Assembly (NCBI RefSeq): GCF_002796975.1
Contig: NZ_PEKV01000007.1
Span: forward strand, 76,615-140,614
From: Ferrovibrio sp.
GTDB taxonomy: Bacteria > Pseudomonadota > Alphaproteobacteria > Ferrovibrionales > Ferrovibrionaceae
Length of the DNA: 64,000 nucleotides
Direction of reading: 5' to 3'
Of this stretch, positions 1 to 9,130 are shown piece by piece. The notes under the pieces were generated by a model, which saw only the letters and a program-made list of their open reading frames with translations, searched no databases and had not been told where the DNA came from. How positions within the stretch are numbered: the stretch's first letter is position 1; every line of letters starts with the position of its first letter. The position numbers and the translations under genes are program-made.

Positions 1-186
1 GGCGTGGTGGTGACCGAGACGGTGTTTAACATCCCCGGTCTCGGGCGCCTGACCGCCGATGCCATCATGCGGCGCGACTATCCCGTGGTGCAGGGCCTGA
101 TCCTGCTGTTTGCCGGCGTCTATGTCATCGTCAATCTGCTGGTCGATCTCAGCTATATGCTGTTCGATCCGCGCATCAGGTTGTAG
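1..186 (+). CDS. ABC importer permease, DppB type (3' end only)
   Basis: The window opens inside this gene, so only about the last 61 residues are seen. They carry the C-terminal signature of DppB/OppB inner-membrane permeases: a TETVFNIPGLGRL stretch, then a last hydrophobic helix and the ending LSYMLFDPRIRL. The protein forms the channel of a peptide/nickel/oligosaccharide-type importer together with the DppC-like permease that begins 5 bp after its stop. The same ending recurs in the second importer at 10005-10946, so the two systems are related. The substrate cannot be told from this fragment; the sugar enzymes downstream suggest a carbohydrate. Confidence 0.9.
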   Translation, partial: GVVVTETVFNIPGLGRLTADAIMRRDYPVVQGLILLFAGVYVIVNLLVDLSYMLFDPRIRL

Positions 187-190
187 CGCC

Positions 191-1072
191 ATGGCTGTCT
201 CGGAAACTGCAGACACGGTCATGCGGCCGCGCCGCGCCGCAGCCTACATCAGCTTCCTGCGCCGCCACCCGACCATCTTGTTCGGACTTGTGGTGTTGCT
301 CGTCGCCGTCGTCGTTGCGCTAATCTCGCCGTATCTGCTGCCAGACCCCAAAGCGATCAATCCAATCTACCGCCTGCGCCCACCGGGTGAGGCATTCTGG
401 TTTGGCACCGACCACCTCGGCCGTTCCGTCCTATCGCGCAGTCTGAACGGGACGCGGGTGTCGCTCGCCGTTGGCATCCTGGTCGCTGTGGCAGTCACGC
501 TGGCGGGTGTCGCCATTGGGCTGCTGTCGGGCTTCCTGCGCAAACTCGACGACATTGTGATGCGGGTGATGGACGGCATCATGGCGGTGCCCGGCGTGCT
601 GCTGGCCATTGCGCTGATGTCCCTGTTCGGCTCCAGCCTGCAGAATGTGGTGATCGCGATCAGTATTCCGGAAATCCCGCGCATGGCGCGGCTGGTGCGC
701 AGCGCCGTGCTCAGCATCCGCGAGCAGCCCTATATCGATGCCGCGATCACCAATGGTACGAGACTGCCGCGCCTGCTCGTGCGGCATGTGCTGCCCAATA
801 CGGTGGCGCCGGTGCTGGTGCAGGCCACCTATGTCTTTGCCTCTGCCATGATCCTGGAAGCCGTGCTGTCTTTCCTGGGCGCGGGCACGCCGCCCGAAGT
901 GGCCAGCTGGGGTAACATGATGGCCGAGGGTCGCCAGTATCTGCAGCGCGCGCCCTGGATGGCGGCATTTCCTGGCGTGCTGCTGGCGATTCTGGTGCTG
1001 ACGGTGAACGTGGTCGGCGACGCGCTGCGCGACGCCATCGATCCGCGTCTTGCCGGTAAGGGGGCGAAATGA
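191..1072 (+). CDS. ABC importer permease, DppC type
   Basis: Inner-membrane permease of about 293 residues. An N-terminal tail is followed by a strong helix near residues 28-48, then the family motif FGTDHLGR (about 72-79), several further helices and the ATPase-contact EAA-type loop around [14 protein letters not shown], and an ending with DAIDPRLAG. An in-frame start at 110 exists, but it lies inside the upstream permease gene; the ATG at 191, just after that gene's stop, gives the usual DppC length. The stop overlaps the next start as ATGA, so it is translationally coupled to the first ATPase gene. It pairs with the truncated DppB-like protein at the left edge. Confidence 0.93.
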   Translation: MAVSETADTVMRPRRAAAYISFLRRHPTILFGLVVLLVAVVVALISPYLLPDPKAINPIYRLRPPGEAFWFGTDHLGRSVLSRSLNGTRVSLAVGILVAVAVTLAGVAIGLLSGFLRKLDDIVMRVMDGIMAVPGVLLAIALMSLFGSSLQNVVIAISIPEIPRMARLVRSAVLSIREQPYIDAAITNGTRLPRLLVRHVLPNTVAPVLVQATYVFASAMILEAVLSFLGAGTPPEVASWGNMMAEGRQYLQRAPWMAAFPGVLLAILVLTVNVVGDALRDAIDPRLAGKGAK

Positions 1073-2094
1073 TCGCCCCCCAGAATGTCGGGCCTCTGCT
1101 CAGTGTCGAAAACCTCAGCGTCAACCTCGCGCTGCCACAGGGTGTCATGCCGGTGCTGCATGATCTGTCTTTCACTGTCCAGCGCGGCGAGACGCTCTGT
1201 CTGGTCGGTGAAAGCGGCTGCGGCAAGAGCATCACTGCGCTTGCGCTTCTGCGGCTACTGCCCAAGGGAATCGGGCGCATTTCTGCCGGCCGCCTTCTGT
1301 TCGACGGTACCGATCTTGCCACGCTCGACGAACCGGCGATGCGCCAGATTCGCGGCAACCGCATCGCCATGATCTTCCAGGAACCGATGACCTCACTCAA
1401 TCCGGTGCTGACCATTGGGCGGCAGATCGGGGAGGTGCTGCGTCTGCATCAGGGGTTGACGCGTCACGAGGCTGACCAGAAGACCGTCCGCCTGCTGGAA
1501 CGCGTGCGCATTCCCGATGCGACGCGGCGTCTCGGCCAGTATCCGCACCAGCTGTCCGGTGGCATGCGCCAACGTGTGATGATCGCCATGGCGCTGGCCT
1601 GCAGCCCGCAGCTTCTGATTGCCGATGAACCGACCACGGCGCTGGATGTCACCATCCAGGCACAGATCCTCGCCCTGCTGGATGAAATCCGTGCTGAGAC
1701 CGGGGCAGCGGTGATCATGATCACGCATGATCTGGGCGTGGTCGCTGAAGTGGCGGACCGCGTCGTCGTGCTCTATGCCGGTCGCGCCGTGGAGCAGGCC
1801 AGTGTCAGTGCGCTGTTCGCCCATCCGCATCATCCCTATACGCGCGGCCTGATGGAGTCGGTACCGCATATGGCGTTGCATCGTGGCGGCCGGGGTGTGT
1901 CGAGGCTGCAGGAAATCAAGGGCACCGTGCCGTCGCCGTTCGACATGCCGCCAGGTTGCGCCTTTGCGCCGCGCTGTGCGCTGGCCAATGACGTCTGCGC
2001 GACCGTGCCTGCTCTGCAGGATTTCGGTGCCGGTCATGCTGCCGCCTGCTGGCACGCCGCGCAGCCGATGCCGCGCAAGGCAGGTGCGCTATGA
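1069..2094 (+). CDS. ABC importer ATPase, DppD/OppD type
   Basis: Cytoplasmic ATPase of 341 residues. Walker A is GESGCGKS at about 47-54, the ABC signature is LSGGMRQRV, and Walker B reads [12 protein letters not shown]. The C-terminal oligopeptide-transporter extension holds several cysteines ([15 protein letters not shown] and a later CW), as usual for OppD/DppD; in some members this region binds an iron-sulfur cluster, which is not proven here. It starts with ATGA on the permease stop and ends in another ATGA overlap with the second ATPase gene, so permease, ATPase 1 and ATPase 2 form one coupled unit. The two ATPases would work as a heterodimer on the DppB/DppC channel. Confidence 0.94.
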   Translation: MIAPQNVGPLLSVENLSVNLALPQGVMPVLHDLSFTVQRGETLCLVGESGCGKSITALALLRLLPKGIGRISAGRLLFDGTDLATLDEPAMRQIRGNRIAMIFQEPMTSLNPVLTIGRQIGEVLRLHQGLTRHEADQKTVRLLERVRIPDATRRLGQYPHQLSGGMRQRVMIAMALACSPQLLIADEPTTALDVTIQAQILALLDEIRAETGAAVIMITHDLGVVAEVADRVVVLYAGRAVEQASVSALFAHPHHPYTRGLMESVPHMALHRGGRGVSRLQEIKGTVPSPFDMPPGCAFAPRCALANDVCATVPALQDFGAGHAAACWHAAQPMPRKAGAL

Positions 2095-3080
2095 CCGCGC
2101 CAAATGTCTCTCCGGCGCTTGAAGTCCGCGATTTGGTCAAACATTACCCCTTCCGTCGCAGGCTCTTTGGCGGCGGCGGACATGGCGCCGTACGCGCCGT
2201 CGACGGCGTTTCCTTCACATTGCCGCGCGGCGAGACGCTGGCGCTGGTCGGCGAAAGCGGTTGCGGAAAGTCCACCATTGCCAAACTGATCCTGCGCCTG
2301 ATTGAACCGACCGCCGGCACCGTTCTGCTGGATGGCCAGGATCTGGCCGGCATGCAGGGCGAGGCGCTGCGCCAGGCGCGACAGCGGATCCAGATGGTAT
2401 TCCAGGACCCGTTCGCCTCGCTCAATCCGCGGCTCAATGCCGCCGATATCGTCGGCGAACCGCTGGTCAATTACGGCAAGGGTGATGCGGCTGCTCGCAA
2501 TGCACAGGTCGACGCCCTGTTCGACCGGGTCGGCCTCGCGCGCTACCAGCGCGACCGTTATCCGCATCAGTTCTCAGGCGGGCAGCGCCAGCGGCTCGGC
2601 ATTGCCCGGGCGCTGGCGCTTAATCCCTCCGTGGTGGTGGCTGACGAACCGGTCTCGGCGCTGGATGTTTCAGTGCAGGCCCAGATCCTGAACCTGCTGG
2701 CCGATCTGCAGCGCGATCTTGGCCTGTCCTATCTCTTCATCAGTCACGATCTCGGCGTAGTCGAGTATGTCAGTACCACCGTGGCAGTGATGTATCTCGG
2801 TGCCATTGTCGAAGTGGCGCCGCGGCAGCGATTTTTCAGCGCAGCCTTGCATCCGTATTCACGCGCTTTGCTGGATGCCGTGCCGTCACCAGATCCGACG
2901 CGCCGCAAGCGCCGCAGCCTGCTGCAGGGCGAGGTACCAAGCGCCAGTGCACTGCCCAGCGGCTGCCGCTTCCGCACGCGCTGCCCGAAGGCGACGGCGC
3001 TCTGTGCCGAGGCGGCTCCGGCCCCGCGCGAGATCGTTCCACAGCATTTTGTTGCCTGCCATCACATCGAAAACGCGTAA
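2091..3080 (+). CDS. ABC importer ATPase, DppF/OppF type
   Basis: Second ATPase, 329 residues. Walker A is GESGCGKS at about 54-61, Q-loop FQDPFASLNPR, signature [15 protein letters not shown], and Walker [13 protein letters not shown] followed by the VSVQAQILNLL stretch typical of DppF. The cysteine-bearing C-terminal extension (GCRFRTRCPKA) is present. It overlaps the preceding ATPase by ATGA, and 31 bp separate it from the binding-protein gene. The near-identical layout of 7158-8138 shows that the window holds two paralogous systems. Confidence 0.94.
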   Translation: MTAPNVSPALEVRDLVKHYPFRRRLFGGGGHGAVRAVDGVSFTLPRGETLALVGESGCGKSTIAKLILRLIEPTAGTVLLDGQDLAGMQGEALRQARQRIQMVFQDPFASLNPRLNAADIVGEPLVNYGKGDAAARNAQVDALFDRVGLARYQRDRYPHQFSGGQRQRLGIARALALNPSVVVADEPVSALDVSVQAQILNLLADLQRDLGLSYLFISHDLGVVEYVSTTVAVMYLGAIVEVAPRQRFFSAALHPYSRALLDAVPSPDPTRRKRRSLLQGEVPSASALPSGCRFRTRCPKATALCAEAAPAPREIVPQHFVACHHIENA

Positions 3081-3111
3081 CCCAACAACAGAAACGACCA
3101 CGGAGGAAATC

Positions 3112-4689
3112 ATGCTTAGAATCAAGTCACTCAAACTGCTGGCAGCCACGGCCGTCGCGGCCCTGCTGCTGCAGACCGGCATCGCCGCGGCGCAGGGCAA
3201 TGTGCTGCGCGTGCGTCCCTTCGGCGATCTGAAGGGTATCGATCCGGTCACCAATTCGGATTATATGGCGCGCAATCACGGCTACATGATCTATGACACG
3301 CTGTTCGCCATGGACGAAAAGCTGCAGATCAAGCCGCAGATGCTGGAGAAATACGAGACCAGCGCCGATGGCCTGACCTGGACCTTCACCCTGCGTGACG
3401 GCCTGACTTTCCACGACAAGACGCCGGTGACGTCCGCTGACGTAGTCGCCTCGCTGAAGCGCTGGGGCCAGCGCGATGGACTCGGCCAGCAGCTGTTCGC
3501 CAATACCGCCAGCCTGGAAGCGGTGGACGCCAAGACCACCAAACTGGTGCTGAAGCAGAAATGGGGCCTGGTGCTGGATGCGCTGGGCAAGCCGAGTTCG
3601 GGCGTGCCGTTCATCATGCCGGAGCGCATCGCCAAGACCCCGGCGACGGAATCGCTGACCGATCCGGTCGGTTCTGGGCCCTTCATCATGAAGAAGGATG
3701 AATGGGTACCGGGCTCCAAGGTCGTCTATGTGAAGAACCCGAACTACAAGCCGCGCAGCGATGCCGCTTCGGGGTTGGCCGGCGCCAAGCAGGCGAATAT
3801 CGACCGCGTCGAGTGGCTCTACATGCCGGATGCGCAGACCGCGCTGAATGCTTTGCAGGCTGGCGAGATCGACATCTTCGAGGAAGTGCCGCCGGATATG
3901 CTCGCGCTTCTGTCGAAGAACCGGAAAGTCAAGGTCGCGCCGCAGGACTCGCTCGGTGTGCAGGTGGTGTTCCGCATGAACAGCATCCAGCCGCCGTTCA
4001 ACAATCCGAAAATCCGCGAAGCCATTCGCTACATGGTGGATCAGAATATCTTCATGCGGGCCTATGTGGATATACCGGCACTCTATAAGGACTGCCCGTC
4101 CTTCTATATGTGCTCGTCGCCGTACTACACGGATGCGGGATGGGTGAAGCAGGATCTGGCCAAGGCACGCCAGCTGGTGAAGGAGTCTGGCTATGACGGT
4201 ACGCCGGTTGTCGTGCTGCATGGCACCGAAGCCGGTATCACCAATACCTTCTCCTCGGTCGCCGAACAGCTGATGCGCGACATCGGCCTCAAGGTCGACC
4301 CGCAGGCGATGGACTGGGGTACGCTCACGGCCCGGCGCACCAGCAAGAAGCCGACCAACGAAGGCGGCTGGTCGCTGTTCATCTCGGCGCCGACTGGTGC
4401 CGACATGATGGACCCATTGGGCCATCTCGGTCTGCGCTCCAACTGCGATGCCTCCTGGTTCGGCTGGCCCTGCGATGACCAGATCGAGAAGCTGCGTACC
4501 GAGTTTGCCGTGACGCCGGATCTGGCCAAGCGGCAGGATATCGCCAAGCAGCTGCAGCTGCGCGCCAACCAGGTGGTGCCCTATGTGCCGCTCGGCCAGC
4601 TGCACCTGGTGCGCGGCATCTCGACCAGCCTGACCGATATTCCGAAGGCCGCCATTCCGGTCTACTGGAATATCAGGAAGACGAACTGA
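3112..4689 (+). CDS. Family 5 extracellular solute-binding protein
   Basis: Periplasmic binding protein of about 525 residues for the upstream importer. The ATG at 3112 follows a GGAGG ribosome site by about 7 bases and begins a Sec signal peptide (MLRIKSLKLLAATAVAALLL...) with likely cleavage after Ala27. A longer frame reaches back into the ATPase gene but has no signal peptide. Family landmarks: an N-terminal GIDPVTNSDY segment, the YDTLF and WTFTLRDGLTFHD motifs, VGSGPF and NPNY. Family-5 proteins bind peptides, nickel chelates or oligosaccharides. The fucose-type enzymes following on the same strand argue for a deoxysugar-containing ligand (inference). A hairpin follows the stop. Confidence 0.92.
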   Translation: MLRIKSLKLLAATAVAALLLQTGIAAAQGNVLRVRPFGDLKGIDPVTNSDYMARNHGYMIYDTLFAMDEKLQIKPQMLEKYETSADGLTWTFTLRDGLTFHDKTPVTSADVVASLKRWGQRDGLGQQLFANTASLEAVDAKTTKLVLKQKWGLVLDALGKPSSGVPFIMPERIAKTPATESLTDPVGSGPFIMKKDEWVPGSKVVYVKNPNYKPRSDAASGLAGAKQANIDRVEWLYMPDAQTALNALQAGEIDIFEEVPPDMLALLSKNRKVKVAPQDSLGVQVVFRMNSIQPPFNNPKIREAIRYMVDQNIFMRAYVDIPALYKDCPSFYMCSSPYYTDAGWVKQDLAKARQLVKESGYDGTPVVVLHGTEAGITNTFSSVAEQLMRDIGLKVDPQAMDWGTLTARRTSKKPTNEGGWSLFISAPTGADMMDPLGHLGLRSNCDASWFGWPCDDQIEKLRTEFAVTPDLAKRQDIAKQLQLRANQVVPYVPLGQLHLVRGISTSLTDIPKAAIPVYWNIRKTN

Positions 4690-4700
4690 ACCTTGTAACA

Positions 4701-4734
4701 CCCGGGCCGCCGTGTGCGGCCCGGGACTTTATCG
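4701..4734 (+). terminator. Intra-operon hairpin after the binding-protein gene
   Basis: A perfect 10-bp GC stem (CCCGGGCCGC at 4701-4710, GCGGCCCGGG at 4716-4725) with a 5-base loop is followed by the short T-rich run ACTTTAT. It lies 11 bp after the binding-protein stop and 26 bp before fucU. The weak T-run suggests partial termination or 3' end protection, which would leave the binding protein more abundant than the sugar enzymes. Confidence 0.6.
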
Positions 4735-4751
4735 ATGAAAGCAGGCAACCT

Positions 4752-5192
4752 ATGTTGATTGGTATTTCGGCGCAGTTGCCACCCGATCTTCTGCACGTTC
4801 TCGCCAGCATGGGGCATGGCGACGAGTTGGTGATCGCCGACGCGAATTTCCCGGCCGCGAAGCTGGCGCGCCTGCTCGTGCAAACCACCGCCGACAGCAC
4901 GACGCGGCTGAGCAAGGCCGTGCTCAGTCTGCTGCCGCTCGATGAATTCGTCGCTGCACCTATCGCCCTGATGGCCCCCGCCCGGTCGCAGGATCAGACG
5001 GCGCCGGCCTTGGCTGATCTCTCGGTCGTGCTGGCTTCGCACGGCAAGATCGAGCAGACCGACCGCAACGCGTTTTACGAACGGGCAACCCAGGCCTTCG
5101 CCGTCGTCAGTACGGCCGATGCACGGCCTTACGCCAATGTAATATTGCGCAAGGGCGTGATCGCCCTTAACGCGGCCGGCTATGTCTGCTGA
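4752..5192 (+). CDS. fucU: L-fucose mutarotase (RbsD/FucU family)
   Basis: 146-residue cytoplasmic protein of the RbsD/FucU family, which interconverts anomers of free sugars. GHGDE occurs at residues 21-25 and DANFPA at 30-35, giving the conserved His22 and Asp30. The C-terminal part RNAFYERATQAFAVV followed by YANVILRKGV closely follows FucU (L-fucose mutarotase) rather than ribose-specific RbsD. The start is ATG, with the weak ribosome site AGGCAA ahead. It overlaps the aldo/keto reductase gene by 11 bp. Supplying the correct anomer to a pyranose dehydrogenase fits the next gene. The sugar could be L-fucose or a related aldose such as L-galactose or D-arabinose. Confidence 0.87.
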   Translation: MLIGISAQLPPDLLHVLASMGHGDELVIADANFPAAKLARLLVQTTADSTTRLSKAVLSLLPLDEFVAAPIALMAPARSQDQTAPALADLSVVLASHGKIEQTDRNAFYERATQAFAVVSTADARPYANVILRKGVIALNAAGYVC

Positions 5193-6225
5193 TATGCAGG
5201 GTGTCGTCGAACGCGCAGCGCGCAGGCGCATTCTGGGCCGCGGCAATCTCTCGCTGACCCGTCTCGGCCTCGGCGGCGCGCCGTTGGGCAACCTGTATCA
5301 GGCGGTGGAAGAGGCCGAGGCCGAGCGTGTCATCGATGCCGCCTGGCAAGGCGGGGTTCGCTATTTCGACACCGCGCCGCTCTACGGCAGCGGCCTGAGC
5401 GAGCGACGTATGGGACGTGCACTGGCCCGGCGGCCGCGTAGTGATTATGTGCTGTCGAGCAAGGTCGGCTGGCTGATCGAACCGGGCGTCGGTATCCGCG
5501 ACGACGGGTTGTATGTCGGCCTGGAAGGCGGGCCGCGCCGTTGCGATTACAGCTACGACGGCACGCTGCGCTCGCTGGAAGCCAGCCTGCTGCGGCTTGG
5601 CCTTGACTATGTGGACATTGTCTACATTCATGACCTTGATACGGTGCAGCATGGCGCTGCGCTGACTGAACGCTACGGCGACGCCATGGACGGCGCGTAT
5701 CGCGCGCTGGACAGGCTGCGCGGAGAAGGCGTTGTCGGTGCCATTGGACTTGGCGTCAATGAATGGCAGATCTGCGACCGTCTGCTGGCAGATGCTGATC
5801 CGGATTGCTTCCTGCTGGCCGGGCGCTATTCACTGCTCGATCAGTCAGCGCTTTACAGCTTCCTTCCGGCCTGCATTAAGCGCGGCATCGGCGTAGTGAT
5901 TGGTGGTGCATTCAATTCTGGCATTCTGGCCACCGGGGCAGTGCCGGGTGCACGCTACGATTACATGCCAGCGTCAGCCGAAATTATGACGCATACAGCA
6001 CGGCTTGAGGCCGTGTGTCATCGGCATAACGTGCCGCTCGCGGCGGCTGCATTGCAATTTCCATCCTTCCACCCAGCCGTCGTATCGGTGGTGCCCGGTG
6101 CGCGCAGTGCGGCCGAGATGGCCACAAACCTCGACCTGTTCAGCCGCATTATCCCCGCGGCGCTGTGGCAGGAGTTGCGTGCCGAGGGGCTGCTGCCGGC
6201 CGAGGCACCGCTGGGGCCGGACTGA
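5182..6225 (+). CDS. Aldo/keto reductase, L-fucose (D-threo-aldose) 1-dehydrogenase-like
   Basis: 347-residue NAD(P)-dependent aldo/keto reductase. The N-terminal LGLGGAPLGNLY and the catalytic Asp/Tyr in YFDTAPLYGSG, Lys in SSKVGW and His in DIVYIHDLD complete the AKR tetrad. The GxGxSE-type start and the length match the D-threo-aldose 1-dehydrogenase / L-fucose dehydrogenase / pyridoxal 4-dehydrogenase subgroup. It would oxidise the sugar to its 1,5-lactone. It overlaps fucU by 11 bp and ends 2 bp before the lactonase-like gene, so mutarotase, dehydrogenase and lactonase form a three-gene unit. The pathway role is inferred from this order; pyridoxal oxidation is the main alternative. Confidence 0.85.
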   Translation: MSADMQGVVERAARRRILGRGNLSLTRLGLGGAPLGNLYQAVEEAEAERVIDAAWQGGVRYFDTAPLYGSGLSERRMGRALARRPRSDYVLSSKVGWLIEPGVGIRDDGLYVGLEGGPRRCDYSYDGTLRSLEASLLRLGLDYVDIVYIHDLDTVQHGAALTERYGDAMDGAYRALDRLRGEGVVGAIGLGVNEWQICDRLLADADPDCFLLAGRYSLLDQSALYSFLPACIKRGIGVVIGGAFNSGILATGAVPGARYDYMPASAEIMTHTARLEAVCHRHNVPLAAAALQFPSFHPAVVSVVPGARSAAEMATNLDLFSRIIPAALWQELRAEGLLPAEAPLGPD

Positions 6226-6227
6226 TC

Positions 6228-7097
6228 ATGCGGATCGACGCCCATCAGCATTACTGGCAGCTAGGCCGCAGCGATTATGCCTGGATGCAGGCGCCGCATG
6301 CGGTCATCAGACGCGATTTCCTACCGTCCGACCTAGCACCACTGCTGAAGGCCACAGGTATCGACGGTACTGTACTCGTTCAGGCAGATGCGACGGCGCG
6401 CGAAACAGATTTCATGCTCGAAATCGCGGCAGTCACGGCAAATGTTCTCGGCGTCGTCGGCTGGGTGGATTTCACCGCCAAAGATGCAGTCGCGCAGGTC
6501 GAATATCGGGCGGGGCAAGATAAGCTGCGTGGCCTGCGTCCCATGCTGGAGTTCATAGCCGATCCGGAATGGATTCTGCAGCCCGCATTCAAGCCCGTAC
6601 TGCGCACCATGGTGCAACAGGGATTGAGTTTCGATGCGTTGGTGCATCCTCAGCATCTTCCGGCGATCGAGACTTTGGTGCGGCGCCATCCCGATTTGCC
6701 GATGGTGATTGATCACGGCGCCAAGCCCAAACTGCGGGCTTGGCGCGGCAATGCGCTGGCACTGGTGGCCTGGCGCGATGATATGCGTAAGCTCGCGCGG
6801 CATCAGCAGGTCTATTGCAAGCTGTCTGGCCTGCTGACCGAAGCAGGGGCGGGCTGGCAAGACGGCGATCTGCTGCCAGCGATGCAGATATTGCTCGATC
6901 TCTTCGGGCCATCGCGGCTGATTTGGGGTAGCGATTGGCCTGTTATGACACTGGCGGGCCAGTATTCTGATTGGATCGAGCTTAGCGAACAGGCGTTAAT
7001 TGGGCTGACACATTCAGAAAAGCAGCAGATCTATTCGGATAATGCCGCGGACTTTTACAAGCTCGATATATCTAGATCTGCCTGCAAACACTCATAA
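6228..7097 (+). CDS. Amidohydrolase 2 family, L-fuconolactonase-like
   Basis: 289-residue TIM-barrel amidohydrolase. The metal-binding HxH is in MRIDAHQHYW at the very N terminus, a later His is in MVIDHGAK, and the catalytic Asp is in IWGSDWPV. The ATG at 6228, 2 bp after the dehydrogenase stop, puts the HxH at residues 6-8 as in COG3618 lactonases; a longer in-frame start lies inside the previous gene and is unlikely. It would open the sugar-1,5-lactone made by the preceding dehydrogenase. Other family members are 4-sulfomuconolactonases and related lactonases, so L-fuconolactone is an inference from context. Confidence 0.85.
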   Translation: MRIDAHQHYWQLGRSDYAWMQAPHAVIRRDFLPSDLAPLLKATGIDGTVLVQADATARETDFMLEIAAVTANVLGVVGWVDFTAKDAVAQVEYRAGQDKLRGLRPMLEFIADPEWILQPAFKPVLRTMVQQGLSFDALVHPQHLPAIETLVRRHPDLPMVIDHGAKPKLRAWRGNALALVAWRDDMRKLARHQQVYCKLSGLLTEAGAGWQDGDLLPAMQILLDLFGPSRLIWGSDWPVMTLAGQYSDWIELSEQALIGLTHSEKQQIYSDNAADFYKLDISRSACKHS

Positions 7098-7157
7098 TCT
7101 ACTGGCCGCGATGAAATCGTCGGCAAGGTGCCCGTCCCAAAAGCCAAGTTGAACAGA

Positions 7158-8138
7158 TCACGGTCGCGCTGTTTCGCGGAGGTGGCAGGACACCCAGTGG
7201 CCTGGCGTCACTTCCCGCAAATCAGGGGATTCGATCCGGCAGCGATCGAACGCATAGGGACAGCGTGTGTGGAAGTGACAGCCCGAAGGCGGGTTCATCG
7301 GGCTGGGCACATCGCCCTCGATCACCAGCTCGCGACGCCGGGCGCGCGGATCGGCCACAGGGGCGGCGGCAATCAGGGCTTCCGCATAGGGATGCAGGGG
7401 CTGGGCAAACAGTGCCTCCTTGTCCGCCATCTCGACGATGCGGCCCAGATACATGACCGCCACGCGGTGCGCGATATGCTCGACAACGCCAAGGTCGTGC
7501 GAGATGAAGAGATAGGCAAGGTTGAATTCCTCCTGCAGATCCATCATCAGGTTGATGACCTGCGCCTGCACGGAGACGTCGAGCGCTGAGACCGGCTCGT
7601 CGGCCACGATCACCGCCGGCTGCAGCGCCAAGGCGCGCGCCAGGCCGAGCCGCTGGCGCTGACCGCCGGAGAATTCGAACGGATACTTGACCAGGGCGTC
7701 GGCGCGCAAGCCGACCCGCTCCAGCAACATCGCGGCCTTTTCCTCGCGGGCCGTGCGGGTCAGATCCTCGAAATTCTCCAGAGGCTCCCCGACGATTTGG
7801 CCGACCGTGAGCCGCGGATTGAGCGACGCATAAGGATCCTGGAACACCAGCTGGATCCGCCGGCGGTGCGGCCGCATGGCTTCCTCGTCGAGATGCGTCA
7901 CGTCGACCCCGTCGAGCAGGATGCGGCCCGAGGTCGGCTGCATCAGCTTGACCAGCAGGCGGCCGACGGTCGACTTGCCGCAGCCGGATTCGCCAACCAG
8001 GCACAGGGTTTCGCCGCCGCGCAGGGCGAAGGAGACGCCGTCGACGGCCCTGATCTGGCCCACGGCATGGCGAAGCAGGCCGCGAAGGACGGGGAAATGC
8101 TTGATCAGATTGTCGACTTCGAGTACCGGCGCCGTCAT
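7158..8138 (-). CDS. ABC importer ATPase, DppF/OppF type (second system)
   Basis: ATPase of about 326 residues. Walker A is GESGCGKS at about 49-56, the Q-loop is [11 protein letters not shown], the signature [15 protein letters not shown] and Walker [13 protein letters not shown]. The ATG at 8138 overlaps the stop of the previous ATPase gene as ATGA and starts [10 protein letters not shown]; the longer upstream extension has arginine- and histidine-rich shadow composition and is excluded. It is the last gene of the minus-strand operon and faces the lactonase gene tail to tail across 60 bp with no clear terminator. Confidence 0.93.
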   Translation of the reverse strand: MTAPVLEVDNLIKHFPVLRGLLRHAVGQIRAVDGVSFALRGGETLCLVGESGCGKSTVGRLLVKLMQPTSGRILLDGVDVTHLDEEAMRPHRRRIQLVFQDPYASLNPRLTVGQIVGEPLENFEDLTRTAREEKAAMLLERVGLRADALVKYPFEFSGGQRQRLGLARALALQPAVIVADEPVSALDVSVQAQVINLMMDLQEEFNLAYLFISHDLGVVEHIAHRVAVMYLGRIVEMADKEALFAQPLHPYAEALIAAAPVADPRARRRELVIEGDVPSPMNPPSGCHFHTRCPYAFDRCRIESPDLREVTPGHWVSCHLRETARP

Positions 8139-9127
8139 GCGGATATGCTCCGGCCGGCTTCCCAGCAGGCCACGATGTGGCCCGGTACAGGCTCGGTGAG
8201 CGGTGGGGCCTCGGCGCGGCAATGCGCGGTGGCAGACCCGCACCGCGGTGCAAAGGCGCATCCCACAATTGGCTCGCGCAGGGATGGCACGATACCGGGA
8301 ATTTCCGCCAGCCGTCGCGTGGCGGTTCCGGCACGGCGACCGCGCGGGATCGAGGCCATGAGGCCGCGCGTGTAGGGATGTAGCGGGCGATCGAAGAGTT
8401 CGAGCACCGGCGCCTCCTCGACCTTGCGCCCGGCATACATGATGATTACGCGTTGCGCGGTTTCCGCGACGACGCCGAGATCGTGGGTGATCAGGATGAT
8501 TGCGGCATCCAGTCTGTCCTTGAGCTCACGCATAAGCTTCAGGATTTGTGCCTGGATCGTGACATCAAGCGCGGTGGTGGGTTCGTCGGCAATCAGCACC
8601 ATGGGATTGCAAGACAGCGCCATCGCGATCATGACACGCTGCCGCATTCCACCGGAGAGCTGATGCGGATAGTCGCCCAGGCGACGCTTTGCATCGGGAA
8701 TACGGACCAGATCGAGCATGTCTCGGGCCCGCTCAAGCGCCGCTACACGCGCCAAACCCTGATGGATCATGACGGTCTCGGCGATCTGGTCGCCGATGGT
8801 CATCACCGGGTTGAGCGACGTCATCGGCTCCTGAAAGACCATGGCGATGCGGTTGCCGCGGATGCCGCGCATCTGCGCTTCTGGCAGGCGCGTCAGATCG
8901 GTCCCGCCGAAATGCACCGCGCCGGATACGATGCGGCCACTGGTCTCCGGGATGAGGCGCATGATCGATAGCGCGGTCACGCTCTTTCCGCAGCCGGATT
9001 CGCCGACAATTGATAACGTCTCTTTCGCGCCGACACTGAAAGACAGGCCGTCTACGGCGCGCACGACGCCGTCGCGGGTAAAGAACTGGGTGTGGAGGTT
9101 CTGAACTTCGAGAACGGGGGGGGGCAT
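8135..9127 (-). CDS. ABC importer ATPase, DppD/OppD type (second system)
   Basis: 330-residue ATPase. Walker A is GESGCGKS at about 42-49, signature [15 protein letters not shown], Walker [13 protein letters not shown]. The C-terminal cysteine segment ([15 protein letters not shown]) marks the oligopeptide/dipeptide subfamily. It lies 3 bp after the DppC-like permease and overlaps the DppF-like gene by 4 bp. It is paralogous to the ATPase at 1069-2094, and both keep the same signature and Walker B wording. Confidence 0.93.
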   Translation of the reverse strand: MPPPVLEVQNLHTQFFTRDGVVRAVDGLSFSVGAKETLSIVGESGCGKSVTALSIMRLIPETSGRIVSGAVHFGGTDLTRLPEAQMRGIRGNRIAMVFQEPMTSLNPVMTIGDQIAETVMIHQGLARVAALERARDMLDLVRIPDAKRRLGDYPHQLSGGMRQRVMIAMALSCNPMVLIADEPTTALDVTIQAQILKLMRELKDRLDAAIILITHDLGVVAETAQRVIIMYAGRKVEEAPVLELFDRPLHPYTRGLMASIPRGRRAGTATRRLAEIPGIVPSLREPIVGCAFAPRCGSATAHCRAEAPPLTEPVPGHIVACWEAGRSISA

Positions 9128-9130
9128 CGC

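Noticed and set aside
3127-4701. 524-codon open frame on the minus strand, antisense to the first binding-protein gene
   Set aside because: Arg/His/Gln-rich shadow with no family pattern, while the plus strand carries a signal peptide and family-5 motifs.
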